A stretch of DNA of 64,000 nucleotides from Flammeovirga pacifica (GCF_000807855.2 NZ_JRYR02000002.1:573756-637755); one strand, 5' to 3'; counted from the first letter of the stretch, positions 1 to 9,506 are shown. Notes: generated by a model from the sequence alone, not told the origin. Made by a program: numbers and translations.

Positions 1-694
1 AACCTAATGATTCAATTGCTTTATCAATTTCCTTTTGTTCTGTCTTTAATTTTGGAAGGTAAGTAAGAAGACCACTATGAATATCTGATGTATATGAAGC
101 ACTTATAATAAGTGCAATCACTTCCTCATCTTTAAAATCTTCATCTGATAATTTTGCCAACCATTTCTTTAACATTTCAGTGTCAGGAGAATAAGCCTGA
201 TACGTTTTGTTAATATAAGATTGTAAATCTTCTTTTGAAGGGTTATCAGTATTATATACTCTATTCTTTAGTGTCAGAAGTTGATTCTCTGGATTCAATG
301 AAGCTTTAGCCATTTCAGCAAATTTTTGGGCATTCATTGCACCCACAACTCTATCCACTAGTTGACCATCGGCATTAAAGAATAGTAAAGTAGGATAAGC
401 TCTTACCTCAAATTTTTTGGCTAGCTCAATTCCTTCACCTTTTTCCATATCGATAGCAACACTAATGAAGTTTTCATTCATGACATCACCTACAATTTTT
501 TCTGGAAAAACTTTCTTTTTCAACATTTTACAAGGACCACACCAAGTGGTATAGGCATCCATAAAAATGTATTTATTTTGTTTCTTCGCCTCCGCTTTTA
601 CCTCAGCCCAAGTACCTTCAAAAAATTGAACACCTTGAGCCATAGAAGCAATACTGAAAAGTAATAAAGAGAGAATTGAAATGGTCTTTTTCAT
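1..694 (-). CDS. Secreted thioredoxin-fold protein (3' end outside window)
   Basis: The frame is open from the window edge to an ATG at 694 (231 residues visible, C-terminus missing). Residues 1-20 form a signal peptide ending in SMAQ, so the protein is exported to the periplasm. A thioredoxin fold follows, with the active site WCGPCK (Cys52 and Cys55) and the cis-proline region YPT (Pro102). The rest is a helical extension of unknown role. A CGPC site at this place is typical of periplasmic thiol-disulfide reductases of Bacteroidota; the exact partner cannot be told. A standard thioredoxin is about 105 residues, so this one carries at least 100 extra residues at the C-terminus. Confidence 0.9.
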   Translation of the reverse strand, partial: MKKTISILSLLLFSIASMAQGVQFFEGTWAEVKAEAKKQNKYIFMDAYTTWCGPCKMLKKKVFPEKIVGDVMNENFISVAIDMEKGEGIELAKKFEVRAYPTLLFFNADGQLVDRVVGAMNAQKFAEMAKASLNPENQLLTLKNRVYNTDNPSKEDLQSYINKTYQAYSPDTEMLKKWLAKLSDEDFKDEEVIALIISASYTSDIHSGLLTYLPKLKTEQKEIDKAIESLG

Positions 695-1056
695 CTGGAA
701 GTTAATGATTAGTGAAGTATTTTTTTTAATTAAATTGTAAACTACTAAAGTTATTTTGATATGCATTATTGTTAAAATTAAAATAACTTAATAATTCTTT
801 TTATGATATATTAGTAAGTTGAAATATATCATTTTTGATATCTCATCTTTCAACCACTTCAATGTTTTTCTTAGGAGTTCTTATCTCTACAATTATGATT
901 AAAGGTTAAGAATTATACTTTACACAGGGTGTATTCTAATTTTTCATCCTTTTTTTTTGATTTAATAAATATCTCCCTTCGATTAAGAGTAATAAATACC
1001 TTTATCAATCATGTCGTTTAACTATACTGCACCAAAATGAATTGAATTGAATAAAA
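695..1056. other. AT-rich divergent intergenic region
   Basis: This stretch separates the thioredoxin-fold gene (minus strand) from the FAD oxidoreductase gene (plus strand), so it must hold two divergent promoters. I see no ORF with a convincing start, no strong hairpin and no clear TAnnTTTG box. Confidence 0.5.
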
Positions 1057-2994
1057 ATGAATCGAAGAAAATTTTTAAACATTGGAAGTAAAACCGCTTT
1101 ATTATTATTAGCGTCCAATGAAATTTTAGCTAGTACCAATAAAATAAATAAACTAACAGGTGATTTTCTATTTGTAGAAGCAGAACAATTTGACGACTTG
1201 GGAGGCTGGGATGTTGATCAGCAATCAATGGATCAAATGGGTTCCCCTTATTTATTAGCACATGGTTTAGGGGTTCCTGTAAAAGATGCCACAACTAAAG
1301 TAACATTTTCAAAAAGAGGGAAATATAGGGTTTGGGTAAGAACTAAAGATTGGGTTGCTCCTTGGAAAGTTGGGGGTACACCTGGTAAATTCAATCTAAT
1401 TATTAATGACCAAACATTAAAGGAAACATTTGGAACGAAAGGTGCTGAATGGCATTGGCATGATGGAGGTTTAGTGGATGTCAAGAAAAAGTCAACACTT
1501 AAACTTCATGATTTAACTGGATTTGAAGGGAGGTGTGATGCTATCTTATTTTGTAGAGATCATGATTTTACACCAACAGATGATATAAAAGCGCTCACTA
1601 AATTCAGAAGGAAATTATTAGGTTTTCCTGATCAACCTGTAGAAGGTGGTAATTTTGATTTTGTTGTTGCAGGCGGTGGTTTCGCAGGGACAAGTGCAGC
1701 CATTTCGGCAGCAAGAAAAGGATTAAAAGTAGCTTTAATTCAAGATCGACCTGTCTTAGGAGGAAATGGAAGTTCCGAAGTAAGAGTATGGCCTGAAGGA
1801 CATACTTGTCAAAAGCCCTATCCACACATTGGTGAAATTGTAGATGAAATATCGCCTGATGATTTAGATAGAGGTAAATACGGAACTAGAAATGCCCGTT
1901 TGGGAGATAATTATTTTGATGATAGAAAAATTGAAGTGGTAAAAGGAGAGCCGAATATCACTTTGCTTTTAGAAGAAAGAGTGATTGAAGTGGTAAGTGA
2001 TAACTCCACTATAAATGCTGTCATTACTCAAAACACTAAAACAGGTGTTCAACAAAAAGTTGAAGGTAAATACTTTGCAGATTGTACAGGTGATGCTTCA
2101 GTTGGTTTCTTGGCAGGAGCAAAATATAAAATGTCTTCTTCTAATTTTATGGGTTCATCAAACATGTGGAGTGTACTCGATGCAGCAGATAAAGAAGATG
2201 TATTAGAATGTGAGTGTAAAGATAAAACGGCCTTAACATTATCATGCGAAGTGGGAGAAGTTGAGCAACCTTTTCCATCATGTCCTTGGGCATTAGATTT
2301 ATCAGATAAACCTTTTCCAGGAAGGTCTAATTACAAAGGTCAATGGGGATCGGAAGATCCTTTAGGTAATTTAGGTGGATGGTTCTGGGAAAGCGGTTTT
2401 GATAAAAACCCAATTACAGATGTTGAAAAAATTAGAGATTTAAATTTTAGAGCTATGTATGGTGCATGGGATGCACTAAAGAATGTCGATAAACTTTACC
2501 CAAATCATAGACTCGGGTGGTCTGCGTTTATTTCAGGTAAAAGAGAGTCAAGAAGGTTAATGGGGGACATACAATTAACGGCTAATCATTTTAGAGATAA
2601 TGTTCAATTTGAGGATGCAGTTTTTCCTTGCTCTTGGGGAATTGATATACATAGTGCACATCAGGAATTTGATGAAGGAGTAAAAGGAGAAGAGTTTATT
2701 TCTTTTGCCACAACGGGTAAAGGCTATGATTATGAAGGGCCTTATTGGGCACCCTATAGAACACTTTATAGTCGTAATATCAATAACCTTTTTATGGCTG
2801 GAAGAAACATTAGTGTTAGTAGAGATGGATTAGGTCCTGTTAGAGTGATGAAAACATGTGGGATGATGGGAGAGGTTGTAGGTTTAGCCGCATCTATTTG
2901 TGTAAATAAAGAGGTAACTCCAAGAGGAGTTTATCAGAAACATTTACCACAATTGAAAAAGTTAATGAATGAACCATCAAGTAAACGTTTATAA
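1057..2994 (+). CDS. Secreted FAD-dependent oxidoreductase with N-terminal beta-sandwich
   Basis: 645 residues. The N-terminus (MNRRKFLNIG..., then a Leu-rich stretch up to about residue 26) is a signal peptide with a twin-Arg-like start, fitting export of a folded flavoprotein. Residues about 30-170 look like a beta-rich domain (repeated aromatic/Gly segments, YRVWVRTKDW). A Rossmann FAD site follows: VVAGGGFAGTSAA, GxGxxG beginning at Gly206, then the GGNGSSEVR motif typical of the FAD_oxidored (PF12831) family found beside glycoside hydrolases in Bacteroidota. Near the C-terminus there is a second dinucleotide-type motif (LFMAGRNISVSRDGLG). The next gene starts 9 bp after the stop, so the two are probably co-transcribed. 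The substrate is not known; a sugar or uronate derivative is a reasonable guess from context only. Confidence 0.85.
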   Translation: MNRRKFLNIGSKTALLLLASNEILASTNKINKLTGDFLFVEAEQFDDLGGWDVDQQSMDQMGSPYLLAHGLGVPVKDATTKVTFSKRGKYRVWVRTKDWVAPWKVGGTPGKFNLIINDQTLKETFGTKGAEWHWHDGGLVDVKKKSTLKLHDLTGFEGRCDAILFCRDHDFTPTDDIKALTKFRRKLLGFPDQPVEGGNFDFVVAGGGFAGTSAAISAARKGLKVALIQDRPVLGGNGSSEVRVWPEGHTCQKPYPHIGEIVDEISPDDLDRGKYGTRNARLGDNYFDDRKIEVVKGEPNITLLLEERVIEVVSDNSTINAVITQNTKTGVQQKVEGKYFADCTGDASVGFLAGAKYKMSSSNFMGSSNMWSVLDAADKEDVLECECKDKTALTLSCEVGEVEQPFPSCPWALDLSDKPFPGRSNYKGQWGSEDPLGNLGGWFWESGFDKNPITDVEKIRDLNFRAMYGAWDALKNVDKLYPNHRLGWSAFISGKRESRRLMGDIQLTANHFRDNVQFEDAVFPCSWGIDIHSAHQEFDEGVKGEEFISFATTGKGYDYEGPYWAPYRTLYSRNINNLFMAGRNISVSRDGLGPVRVMKTCGMMGEVVGLAASICVNKEVTPRGVYQKHLPQLKKLMNEPSSKRL

Positions 2995-3003
2995 TTAAAA
3001 TTT

Positions 3004-4116
3004 ATGCATCATTTTTCAAAACTAACACTAAAGGTTATCATAGCGTCTTTGTTTTTTATTGTTTTTGCACAATTAAAAGAGAAAGAAGACGTAAAACATT
3101 ATACTCTTAAATTAGGCAAGGTAGCTTTACACTCAAAGTTCGAAGACAAAGAGTGGAGCCATTGGGGTGGATCCATTATTAAAGATGAAGAAGGTATTTA
3201 TCATTTATTTTATTCTCGTTGGAAAAAAGAATTGGGATGGGCATGGGTGACTCATTCGGAAATTGCACATGCTACCTCTTCATCACCAGATGGTCCTTTT
3301 GAATTTAAAGATATTACCTTAACTCCTAGAGATGCTGAGTATTGGGACGGATTATGTACTCATAACCCTACTGTCCATCATTTTAATGGAAAATATTATC
3401 TGTATTATATGGGGAATACCGGAGATGGTAAAGTGATGGGAAGCCCTGGTGATATACAATTGAATATTCTTCATAGAAATAATCAAAAAATTGGAGTTGC
3501 CGTAGCCGACCACCCTAATGGTCCTTGGACAAGGTATGATCAACCATTAGTTGATGTCACTAGTGATTCTTTAGCCATGGATGCTTTAATGGTAAGTAAC
3601 CCAAGTGTTACTCAAAATAAAGAGGGTGATTTTCTAATGGTATACAAAGCTGTGGGTAAAAAGCGAAAAGGAAAGTGGGGAGGACCTGTTGTTCATTGTG
3701 TGGCTACATCGGATTCGCCATTAGGTCCATTCAAAAAATATTCTGAGCCAATATTTCAATCAAAGAATCATGATTTCTCTGCAGAAGATCCGTTTATTTG
3801 GTATCAAGACAATCATTATTTTGCTATTGTAAAAGACATGCATGGTGCTTTTACTAAGCATGGTAGAGCTCTTGTGCTATTTCATTCAGAAAATGGTTTC
3901 GATTGGGAATTATCTGATAATCCACTAGTCAGTAAATTAGAAATTAAATGGAAAAATGGGCAGGTGCAAGTAGTTGATCATTTAGAACGACCACAATTAT
4001 ATCTTGAAAATGGTCGTCCTAAAATACTATCATGTGCAGCTGATATAAAAGATGAGAATGGAGTATTACAATCATTTAATGTACAAATACCCATTGTATC
4101 TTTTGATGCAAAATAA
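3004..4116 (+). CDS. Secreted beta-propeller glycoside hydrolase (GH43/GH117-like)
   Basis: 370 residues, with a hydrophobic signal sequence in the first 22 residues. The remainder shows the repeated beta-propeller pattern of clan GH-F/J-type enzymes: WSHWGGSIIKDEEGIYHLFYSRW near the start, then HNPTVHHFNGKYYLYYMGN, NPSVTQNKEGDFLMVYKAVG, AEDPFIWYQDNHYFAIVKDM and ERPQLYLENGRPKILSCA. Acidic residues inside EDPFIW are the likely catalytic or pKa-setting positions, as in GH43. The substrate cannot be assigned. It follows the FAD oxidoreductase at 9 bp and is probably in the same transcript; together they suggest processing of an unusual sugar in the periplasm. It converges with the next gene with only 2 bp between stops. 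Confidence 0.75.
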   Translation: MHHFSKLTLKVIIASLFFIVFAQLKEKEDVKHYTLKLGKVALHSKFEDKEWSHWGGSIIKDEEGIYHLFYSRWKKELGWAWVTHSEIAHATSSSPDGPFEFKDITLTPRDAEYWDGLCTHNPTVHHFNGKYYLYYMGNTGDGKVMGSPGDIQLNILHRNNQKIGVAVADHPNGPWTRYDQPLVDVTSDSLAMDALMVSNPSVTQNKEGDFLMVYKAVGKKRKGKWGGPVVHCVATSDSPLGPFKKYSEPIFQSKNHDFSAEDPFIWYQDNHYFAIVKDMHGAFTKHGRALVLFHSENGFDWELSDNPLVSKLEIKWKNGQVQVVDHLERPQLYLENGRPKILSCAADIKDENGVLQSFNVQIPIVSFDAK

Positions 4117-4118
4117 TC

Positions 4119-4943
4119 TCATCTTAATCTATGGATAATGTCTTTATCATTTAATAAAGAAGAATAAAGAATACCACATTCATTCATAAAAGTGTTTTTT
4201 TGATTTAAGGGTAATGGGCTTCCATCAAAAGAAGTAGCTTGTAAAGTTAATTCTCTAAATATGATAGAAGAGGATGCATAATCCCATATACTACCATTCC
4301 CTAGATTATTTTTAGGGGGTTTATAATAAAGTGCAGGAGCATTTTCAATCACCCACATCGCATTCATACAAGCACCGCCAAATGAGATCTCTTTTTGGGG
4401 CTTTAATACTTCTTTTGCTTTTTGATAATGAGGTGTTTTTAAAAAACTCCGGTCACAAACTAAAGTAGAAAAGGGTTGGTTTTGCCAAGTGAATAGTTGA
4501 TTGTTTTTGTAGGCTCCATGTCCTTTTGCAGCATGGTAGAGATCTTCTTTTATAGGGTTATAAATAACACCTACTACTGCTTCTCCTTTATTGGAGACTA
4601 AAGCAATACTGATAGAGAAACCTTCTTTTTGTTCAGTAAATGGAAGTGTACCATCTAAAGGGTCAATACACCAGAAGTATTCTTTTTCAAAGCGTGAAGA
4701 ATCATCAACAGATTCCTCTGCTAAAATGCCAAAATCATAACGGTCTGTTAGAGGTTGAAGTGAGGAAAGTATCAAATCTTGAGCTTTTGTATCTGCAATA
4801 GTAAATGCTTCATAAGCAGGGTTTTCCAATCCTTCCTTTTTTTCAACACTAACTCCCTTATGGTAATAATACATTACCAAATCACCAGCTTTTTTAGCAG
4901 TCTCTTTGGCTGTTTCTACAATTTCTAATAGGTCAATACTCAT
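4119..4943 (-). CDS. Inositol monophosphatase / CysQ-type phosphatase
   Basis: 274 residues, the usual size for the lithium-sensitive Mg-dependent phosphatase family. The metal-binding motifs are present: EES at residues 76-78, WCIDPLDGT with Asp94 and Asp97, and a C-terminal WDYA motif. Substrates in the family include inositol monophosphate and 3'-phosphoadenosine 5'-phosphate; the sequence alone does not decide between them. It lies 7 bp downstream of a small-molecule kinase-like gene on the same strand, so the pair may act on the same phosphorylated metabolite (a kinase and a phosphatase); that is inference. No signal peptide, so cytoplasmic. Confidence 0.88.
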   Translation of the reverse strand: MSIDLLEIVETAKETAKKAGDLVMYYYHKGVSVEKKEGLENPAYEAFTIADTKAQDLILSSLQPLTDRYDFGILAEESVDDSSRFEKEYFWCIDPLDGTLPFTEQKEGFSISIALVSNKGEAVVGVIYNPIKEDLYHAAKGHGAYKNNQLFTWQNQPFSTLVCDRSFLKTPHYQKAKEVLKPQKEISFGGACMNAMWVIENAPALYYKPPKNNLGNGSIWDYASSSIIFRELTLQATSFDGSPLPLNQKNTFMNECGILYSSLLNDKDIIHRLR

Positions 4944-4950
4944 GGCTAAT

Positions 4951-5922
4951 CTACTTTAGACTTGCAATTACTTGGCGACAAATTTTTTCTGAATAACTAT
5001 TGATTTTCCAATGACCAGGGCTCCAACCTTTTAAAAAACGATGAAAGTCAGCCCATGCAATAGGGTATAAACGAGTCCATTCTTCTTTTAATTCTTCAAA
5101 ATCTACATCACTTTGCTTTTTGAGTACAGCAGACTCTAGTTGATCAAAATAGTATTGAAGTATGTCCTTTTCATATTTTTCACAATCTTCTTCGTACAGG
5201 CAGCTTCCAACAAAATAGGCGAGGTCTTTCATACCACATCCACCACCAATATATTGAAAGTCTACACTTGCAACTGATTGATGATCCTCAGAAAAACAAA
5301 AATTAGCCAATTTAGCATCTCCATGAACAAGTGTTTTGTATTTTGCATTATTCAAAATATCATCGATATTTTTAGCAGCAGATTTTAATGGGATATCGTC
5401 CAAAACATCTAATTCATCTGGTCTAGTATCCAAATGCCAATACGTACCAATATCCCATAGGTCTATAGGTGCTGTATTTAAAAATTGAGCATGGAAATGA
5501 GCTAACCAATCAATACATCCTTTCATTTGCTCCCAATTGGCATTCCCAAGTCGAGAAGGATAGCCAACACTGTCTAAGTCTTCCATGACAATAACGACGT
5601 CCTCATCAAAATGTTGAACACCAAAACATTGAGGAATTCTACAGAATTCATCTGCTTTTTGACTAAAATTCTGATAAAAATTTGTTTCAACTTCATAGGA
5701 TTTGACCTTCCTTTGATGAGATAAATCGGTATTCCATCCCCTCGGGTGATTTTTAACTTTAGATAATTGTACATGCTTTACAATTACGGTAGCTGAACGG
5801 CCACCTTCTAAGAAATACCTTTTTATACTTCCATACCCACTCCAGAGAGATTGGATTTCCTCCGTTTTGCTAATTGATGTCGCTTTAACGGTAGATAATA
5901 TATATTGATTGATTTGATTCAT
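4951..5922 (-). CDS. APH/EcKinase-like small-molecule phosphotransferase
   Basis: 323 residues with the aminoglycoside-phosphotransferase fold. The N-lobe contains [10 protein letters not shown] (ATP-binding lysine), a hinge at [12 protein letters not shown], and the catalytic loop [13 protein letters not shown] with Asp202; the magnesium-binding segment is [12 protein letters not shown]. This layout fits the ecdysteroid-kinase-like/choline-kinase-like branch rather than antibiotic kinases. First gene of a two-gene operon with the IMPase-like phosphatase. A TATCTTTG box on the minus strand lies 15 bp before the ATG. The physiological substrate is unknown. Confidence 0.8.
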   Translation of the reverse strand: MNQINQYILSTVKATSISKTEEIQSLWSGYGSIKRYFLEGGRSATVIVKHVQLSKVKNHPRGWNTDLSHQRKVKSYEVETNFYQNFSQKADEFCRIPQCFGVQHFDEDVVIVMEDLDSVGYPSRLGNANWEQMKGCIDWLAHFHAQFLNTAPIDLWDIGTYWHLDTRPDELDVLDDIPLKSAAKNIDDILNNAKYKTLVHGDAKLANFCFSEDHQSVASVDFQYIGGGCGMKDLAYFVGSCLYEEDCEKYEKDILQYYFDQLESAVLKKQSDVDFEELKEEWTRLYPIAWADFHRFLKGWSPGHWKINSYSEKICRQVIASLK

Positions 5923-5936
5923 AATACTATTTTTTT

Positions 5937-5944
5937 CAAAGATA
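5937..5944 (-). promoter_or_regulatory. Putative -7 box (TATCTTTG) of the kinase/phosphatase operon
   Basis: On the minus strand the sequence TATCTTTG matches the Bacteroidota consensus TAnnTTTG and sits 15 bp upstream of the ATG at 5922. I could not find a convincing -33 TTG element, so this is a weak call. Confidence 0.35.
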
Positions 5945-6010
5945 CTTAACCTTTATGATCTCTAATAATGTATATGATTTAGTATTATCGTATCTTTAAT
6001 TATTGATTAA

Positions 6011-7645
6011 ATGTATTACAAAATGAAAAAAATAGCACTAATTGGAGGGGTAACTCTCTTACTAACATTCATCGTTCTTTATTTCACGTTACCAACCATT
6101 GCCTATGGTTTCAACGCGTGGTCTATGGGGTTAACTTGTATTATTACTGTAATTTTAATAATTGAATCTGGTTATTCAGGAAAACAAATTACTGTTTTTA
6201 AAACGGTAGGGAGTATTGTTGTCCTTTTGCTATTAATATATACATTTTTATTACCAATGATTACTACCTCTGCTGTTATTAGAAGTGGTGCCTATAGAGA
6301 TTTAATTGGTGAAGTTAAAATGGGAAAGGATTTCACGGAACAGGTGGCTCCTATATCAACAGAAGAAATTAGAATTGTAGATCAATATACTGCCAATAGA
6401 TTAGGTGATAAAGTATTAGGTTCTATCCCTTCATTAGGATCACAAGCTTATTTAGGAGAATTCAGTATACAAAATGTTAAAGGTGAACTTTTTTGGGTAG
6501 CACCGTTACTACATTCTGGTTTTTTTAAATGGAATAATAATAAAGATGGAACGCCAGGATATGTGATGGTATCTGCTTCTAATGAAAGAGATGTTAGATT
6601 AATTCAGGATGTTAAAGGGAAACCAGTACGCATAAAATATCAACCTGGAGCTTACTTTGGATCTGATTTGAGTCGTCATGTTTATTTTAATGGTTATATG
6701 ACTAAAGGTTACACCGATTTTTCTTTTGAAATCGACGATGAAGGCAATCCTTATTGGATCATCACATTATATAAAAGAGAGGTGGGCTTTTCTGGTGAGA
6801 ATGCCACAGGTGTAATTGTAGTTGATGTAGCTAATGGTGACATCAAAGAATATTCTATTGAAGATGCTCCGAAATGGATAGATCGTATTCAACCAGAAAA
6901 ATTTATTTCTAGACAATTGGATGACTGGGGTGAGTTTGTGCATGGATATTTCAATTTTTCTAATAAAAATAAATTAACTACAACTAAAGGAATTTCATTA
7001 GTATATGGTTCTGATGATCGTTCGTATTGGTATACTGGTTTAACCTCTGTAGGAAGTGATGAAGGAACAGTAGGATTTGTGTTGGTTGATACAAGAACAA
7101 AAGAAACAGTTTGGTACCGTCAAGTTGGAGCTACAGAACAAGCAGCTAGATCTTCTGCGATGGGTAAAGTGCAAGAAAAAGGTTACGTAGCCTCTTTTCC
7201 TATCACCTATAACATAACAGGTATTCCTACTTATGTGATGTCTTTAAAAGATAGAGCTGGTTTAATAAAAATGATTGCGATGGTTTCTGTAGAGGACTAT
7301 ACTATTGTTGGAGTGGGTAATAATATTAAAGAAGCATTACGATCTTATAAAAATAGTTTAAATAGTAAAGGCAATTCAATTAGTGCGGGTTCTTATGATG
7401 AATCTAAAGCCATTGAAGCACAAGTAAAACGTATTGCTAATGATATTCGAAATGGTAATACCAATTATTATATTATGTTAGAGGGACATCCTCATAAATT
7501 ATTTGTAGGTTCGTCTTTAATTTCTGGAGAATTACCAATAACACAAGCGGGCGATAGTGTTCGTGTGAAATATGATGAAAATTCTACTGAAATTATTGAC
7601 ATAGTAAATTTCGATAACTTAAATGTTGATCTAAAAAAGAATTAA
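6011..7645 (+). CDS. Large membrane-anchored protein of unknown function
   Basis: 544 residues. An alternative ATG five codons later (MKKIALIGG...) is equally possible as start. Three hydrophobic segments at about residues 8-27, 31-51 and 60-84 anchor the protein; the rest is a large soluble domain with repeated strands ([54 protein letters not shown]) and a C-terminal strand-rich piece that looks like an OB or small beta domain ([15 protein letters not shown]). I do not recognise the family with confidence. It is followed after a single base by the VF530-type gene and shares its terminator, so both are one transcript. A TATCTTTA box lies at 5991-5998, about 13 bp before the start. Confidence 0.75.
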   Translation: MYYKMKKIALIGGVTLLLTFIVLYFTLPTIAYGFNAWSMGLTCIITVILIIESGYSGKQITVFKTVGSIVVLLLLIYTFLLPMITTSAVIRSGAYRDLIGEVKMGKDFTEQVAPISTEEIRIVDQYTANRLGDKVLGSIPSLGSQAYLGEFSIQNVKGELFWVAPLLHSGFFKWNNNKDGTPGYVMVSASNERDVRLIQDVKGKPVRIKYQPGAYFGSDLSRHVYFNGYMTKGYTDFSFEIDDEGNPYWIITLYKREVGFSGENATGVIVVDVANGDIKEYSIEDAPKWIDRIQPEKFISRQLDDWGEFVHGYFNFSNKNKLTTTKGISLVYGSDDRSYWYTGLTSVGSDEGTVGFVLVDTRTKETVWYRQVGATEQAARSSAMGKVQEKGYVASFPITYNITGIPTYVMSLKDRAGLIKMIAMVSVEDYTIVGVGNNIKEALRSYKNSLNSKGNSISAGSYDESKAIEAQVKRIANDIRNGNTNYYIMLEGHPHKLFVGSSLISGELPITQAGDSVRVKYDENSTEIIDIVNFDNLNVDLKKN

Positions 7646-7646
7646 A

Positions 7647-7865
7647 ATGAATGGTGAAAAAGATCCTTTACACGGGGTGAAATTAGCTGAGATCCTAGAA
7701 TTTTTAGTTGATTATTATGGTTGGGAAGAACTAGGTAATAGGATACGGATCAATTGTTTTAATAGTAATCCTTCTATAAAATCAAGTCTAAAGTTTCTAA
7801 GAAAAACTCCTTGGGCTAGAGAACAAGTAGAGGCTTTATATGTAAGTAAAGCCAAATATAAATAA
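7647..7865 (+). CDS. VF530 family (DUF2132) small DNA-binding-type protein
   Basis: 72 residues. The sequence carries the family signature DPLHG at the start, [36 protein letters not shown] in the middle, which is nearly the whole domain. Members are small helical proteins with a proposed DNA-binding role. The gene begins one base after the stop of the membrane protein and is followed directly by a bidirectional terminator. Why it is coupled to a membrane protein is not clear. Confidence 0.9.
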   Translation: MNGEKDPLHGVKLAEILEFLVDYYGWEELGNRIRINCFNSNPSIKSSLKFLRKTPWAREQVEALYVSKAKYK

Positions 7866-7867
7866 AA

Positions 7868-7898
7868 AGAAAAGGGAGTATAATTACTCCCTTTTTTT
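7868..7898. terminator. Bidirectional terminator
   Basis: A-run, stem GGGAGTA (7874-7880), short loop, TACTCCC (7885-7891), then T-run. It serves the VF530 transcript on the plus strand and the monooxygenase gene on the minus strand, whose stop codon overlaps the T-run. Confidence 0.85.
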
Positions 7899-8193
7899 AT
7901 GCGATATGAGTCATCTGATGAACGATAAATTCTTCTACAGCACCTTCTGTTGCCTTCATATACTCGGATAGATGTGGGTTGTTCATATGGGTTTCCCATA
8001 ATTCTTTATTTTCCCAGTTTTCAAAGAATAAAAATTGATTTGGGTTTTCATTGTCTTGATGTAAATCATAATTAATACAACCTTTTTCTGCCCTGGTCAC
8101 TTCAATTAATTTTAGTAACTCTGATTTTACAAGATCTCTTTTTTCCTCTTTTGCTAAGATTCTAGCTACAATAGTCAATTTTTCTTGAGACAT
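7897..8193 (-). CDS. ABM-family (YgiN-like) monooxygenase
   Basis: 98 residues when started at the ATG at 8193; an upstream in-frame ATG at 8256 would add 21 residues that do not fit the family and are less likely. The ferredoxin-like ABM fold is shown by LTIVARILAKEEKRDLVKSEL, the conserved EKGCINYDLHQDN with FLFFENWENKELWETHM, and a closing strand. Family members are small dimeric heme-free oxygenases or quinol monooxygenases acting on polycyclic or quinone substrates in the cytoplasm; many have no proven reaction. It stands alone between a terminator and a 250-bp spacer. Confidence 0.9.
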   Translation of the reverse strand: MSQEKLTIVARILAKEEKRDLVKSELLKLIEVTRAEKGCINYDLHQDNENPNQFLFFENWENKELWETHMNNPHLSEYMKATEGAVEEFIVHQMTHIA

Positions 8194-8449
8194 ATTAATT
8201 CTATTTATTGATGAAGAATAAATATAGCTTTTTGATAGTTGAAAGTTGTTGTACAATAGCAGGTTATTGTTGTGAAATTTAAGGTTTAGAAAGATTTATT
8301 TTTATAAATAATTAAGAAACAAAAGTCCTTTACCCTCGTAAAAAGAGTATTAGTTAATATGGTTGAACCCATAATAAAATCAATAAGCTAAAGTGCTAAT
8401 TTTATAATTGAGATAACGATTTAGACTTTAAATAAAACGACCTAATAAA

Positions 8450-8518
8450 ATGAATGAAGATTGGAGAAATATATTAATAGTGTTTGTAATTGGTTTGATA
8501 GTTACAATAATCACTTAA
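8450..8518 (+). CDS. Tiny single-span membrane peptide (22 aa)
   Basis: ATG at 8450 opens a 22-residue frame starting MNEDWRN and ending in one hydrophobic span (ILIVFVIGLIVTIIT) and TAA at 8516. The acidic-polar head followed by a single helix, together with a strong terminator 20 bp after the stop, is what a real small membrane-peptide gene looks like. No strong ribosome site is visible, which is common in Bacteroidota. It could be a stress or regulatory peptide, or the end of a non-coding transcript that happens to be open. Confidence 0.5.
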   Translation: MNEDWRNILIVFVIGLIVTIIT

Positions 8519-8537
8519 TTAAAATCGATATAAAAAA

Positions 8538-8570
8538 AGAATCCTCAATGTCTAGAACATTGAGGATTCT
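8538..8570. terminator. Strong bidirectional terminator
   Basis: Perfect 14-bp stem (8538-8551 with 8557-8570), 5-nt loop, an A-run before and a T-run after. It closes the 22-residue peptide gene on the plus strand and the small secreted protein gene on the minus strand. Confidence 0.92.
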
Positions 8571-8573
8571 TTT

Positions 8574-8780
8574 TTATTGAAATAAATATTCTTTTCTAAT
8601 CATTAAGTAGGAATAGGCATCTTCCTTCTTGATAGATTTCTTTTTCGGTTTTTTCTTCTTCTCTTTCTTTACTTCCTTTTCATTGTTTTGGCTTTTCACC
8701 AATTGGATGTTTAATCCTTGTGCTTGAGTTGAGATAGAAAAGGTAAGGAAGATGATAATGGCACTAAGTAAATGTTTCAT
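8574..8780 (-). CDS. Small Lys-rich secreted protein
   Basis: 68 residues. Residues 1-20 are a clean signal peptide ending in STQAQ. The mature part of about 48 residues contains a dense lysine block (KEVKKEKKKKPKKKSIKK) and a short C-terminal tail. It ends directly at the shared terminator 8538-8570. No family recognised. The signal peptide and terminator support it as a real gene. Confidence 0.65.
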   Translation of the reverse strand: MKHLLSAIIIFLTFSISTQAQGLNIQLVKSQNNEKEVKKEKKKKPKKKSIKKEDAYSYLMIRKEYLFQ

Positions 8781-8937
8781 AGTCTAGTTCTATTTAAATC
8801 TACAATTAGGTGTAGATATTATTGGTAATAATTTAAGTTTAAACAATAATATTTATAAATATTCACACTATCAAACTTTTTAACTCTTTTGACTATTTTG
8901 TTACTTCCTTTTAATCAAATATCAATTTGTTCACTTT

Positions 8938-9219
8938 TTATAAAAGGTGAATTAAAAAACGGAAACAAAATTTATGGTTTCCTTGCCTTATATGGATTTT
9001 ATAAATGCCTTCAGGCCAATCCTTACAATTAATTTCTGTGTTTCCTTTATGTGTTGACTTATAAAGTAAAATATTATTTTTCACAGAATGAATTTCAACC
9101 TTAAATAGTTCTCCTATTATAGGTGGGTAAACTGTTGTCGTATCTTGTACTAGAGTTGGATAAATTCTCCAGTTACTAAAAATACTCAGATTTTCAGTAG
9201 AATTGTTTTCAAGTAGCAT
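8938..9219 (-). CDS. Stand-alone T9SS sorting-tail-like protein
   Basis: 93 residues. The sequence from about residue 17 reads like a Por/T9SS type A C-terminal sorting domain: WRIYPTLVQD (usual VYPNPxxD), VEIHSVKNNILLYKS (usual VEIYNxxGQxVxxx), INCKDWPEGIYKIHI (usual INLSxLPxGIYxIxI) and a final basic strand CFRFLIHLL. There is no signal peptide and no passenger. An in-frame TAA 27 bp upstream of the ATG shows the frame does not simply extend. It is either a remnant of a T9SS substrate or a small protein built from this fold. Confidence 0.5.
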   Translation of the reverse strand: MLLENNSTENLSIFSNWRIYPTLVQDTTTVYPPIIGELFKVEIHSVKNNILLYKSTHKGNTEINCKDWPEGIYKIHIRQGNHKFCFRFLIHLL

Positions 9220-9506
9220 GAGCGAGTAAGAATCTTTAATGGGTTATTTCAAATTTAAAGGGCCGTCAGAATAGAAACAACCTTAAGTATAATAATACCT
9301 TATAAGTACCATTTGATTCTTTTATTAATTATATATCATGATAAAATTTCTATGAATCCTTTTAAAGGAAATATAGAATTATCTGAATCTATCTTTTTTG
9401 TTCTTTTCAAAGATGGTCACAACTATCAACACATCTTAAAAGAAATAACTATAATCAGAATGGACTTATTTGGTATTATTTATTTGAATATCTTAATGTA
9501 TGATTT

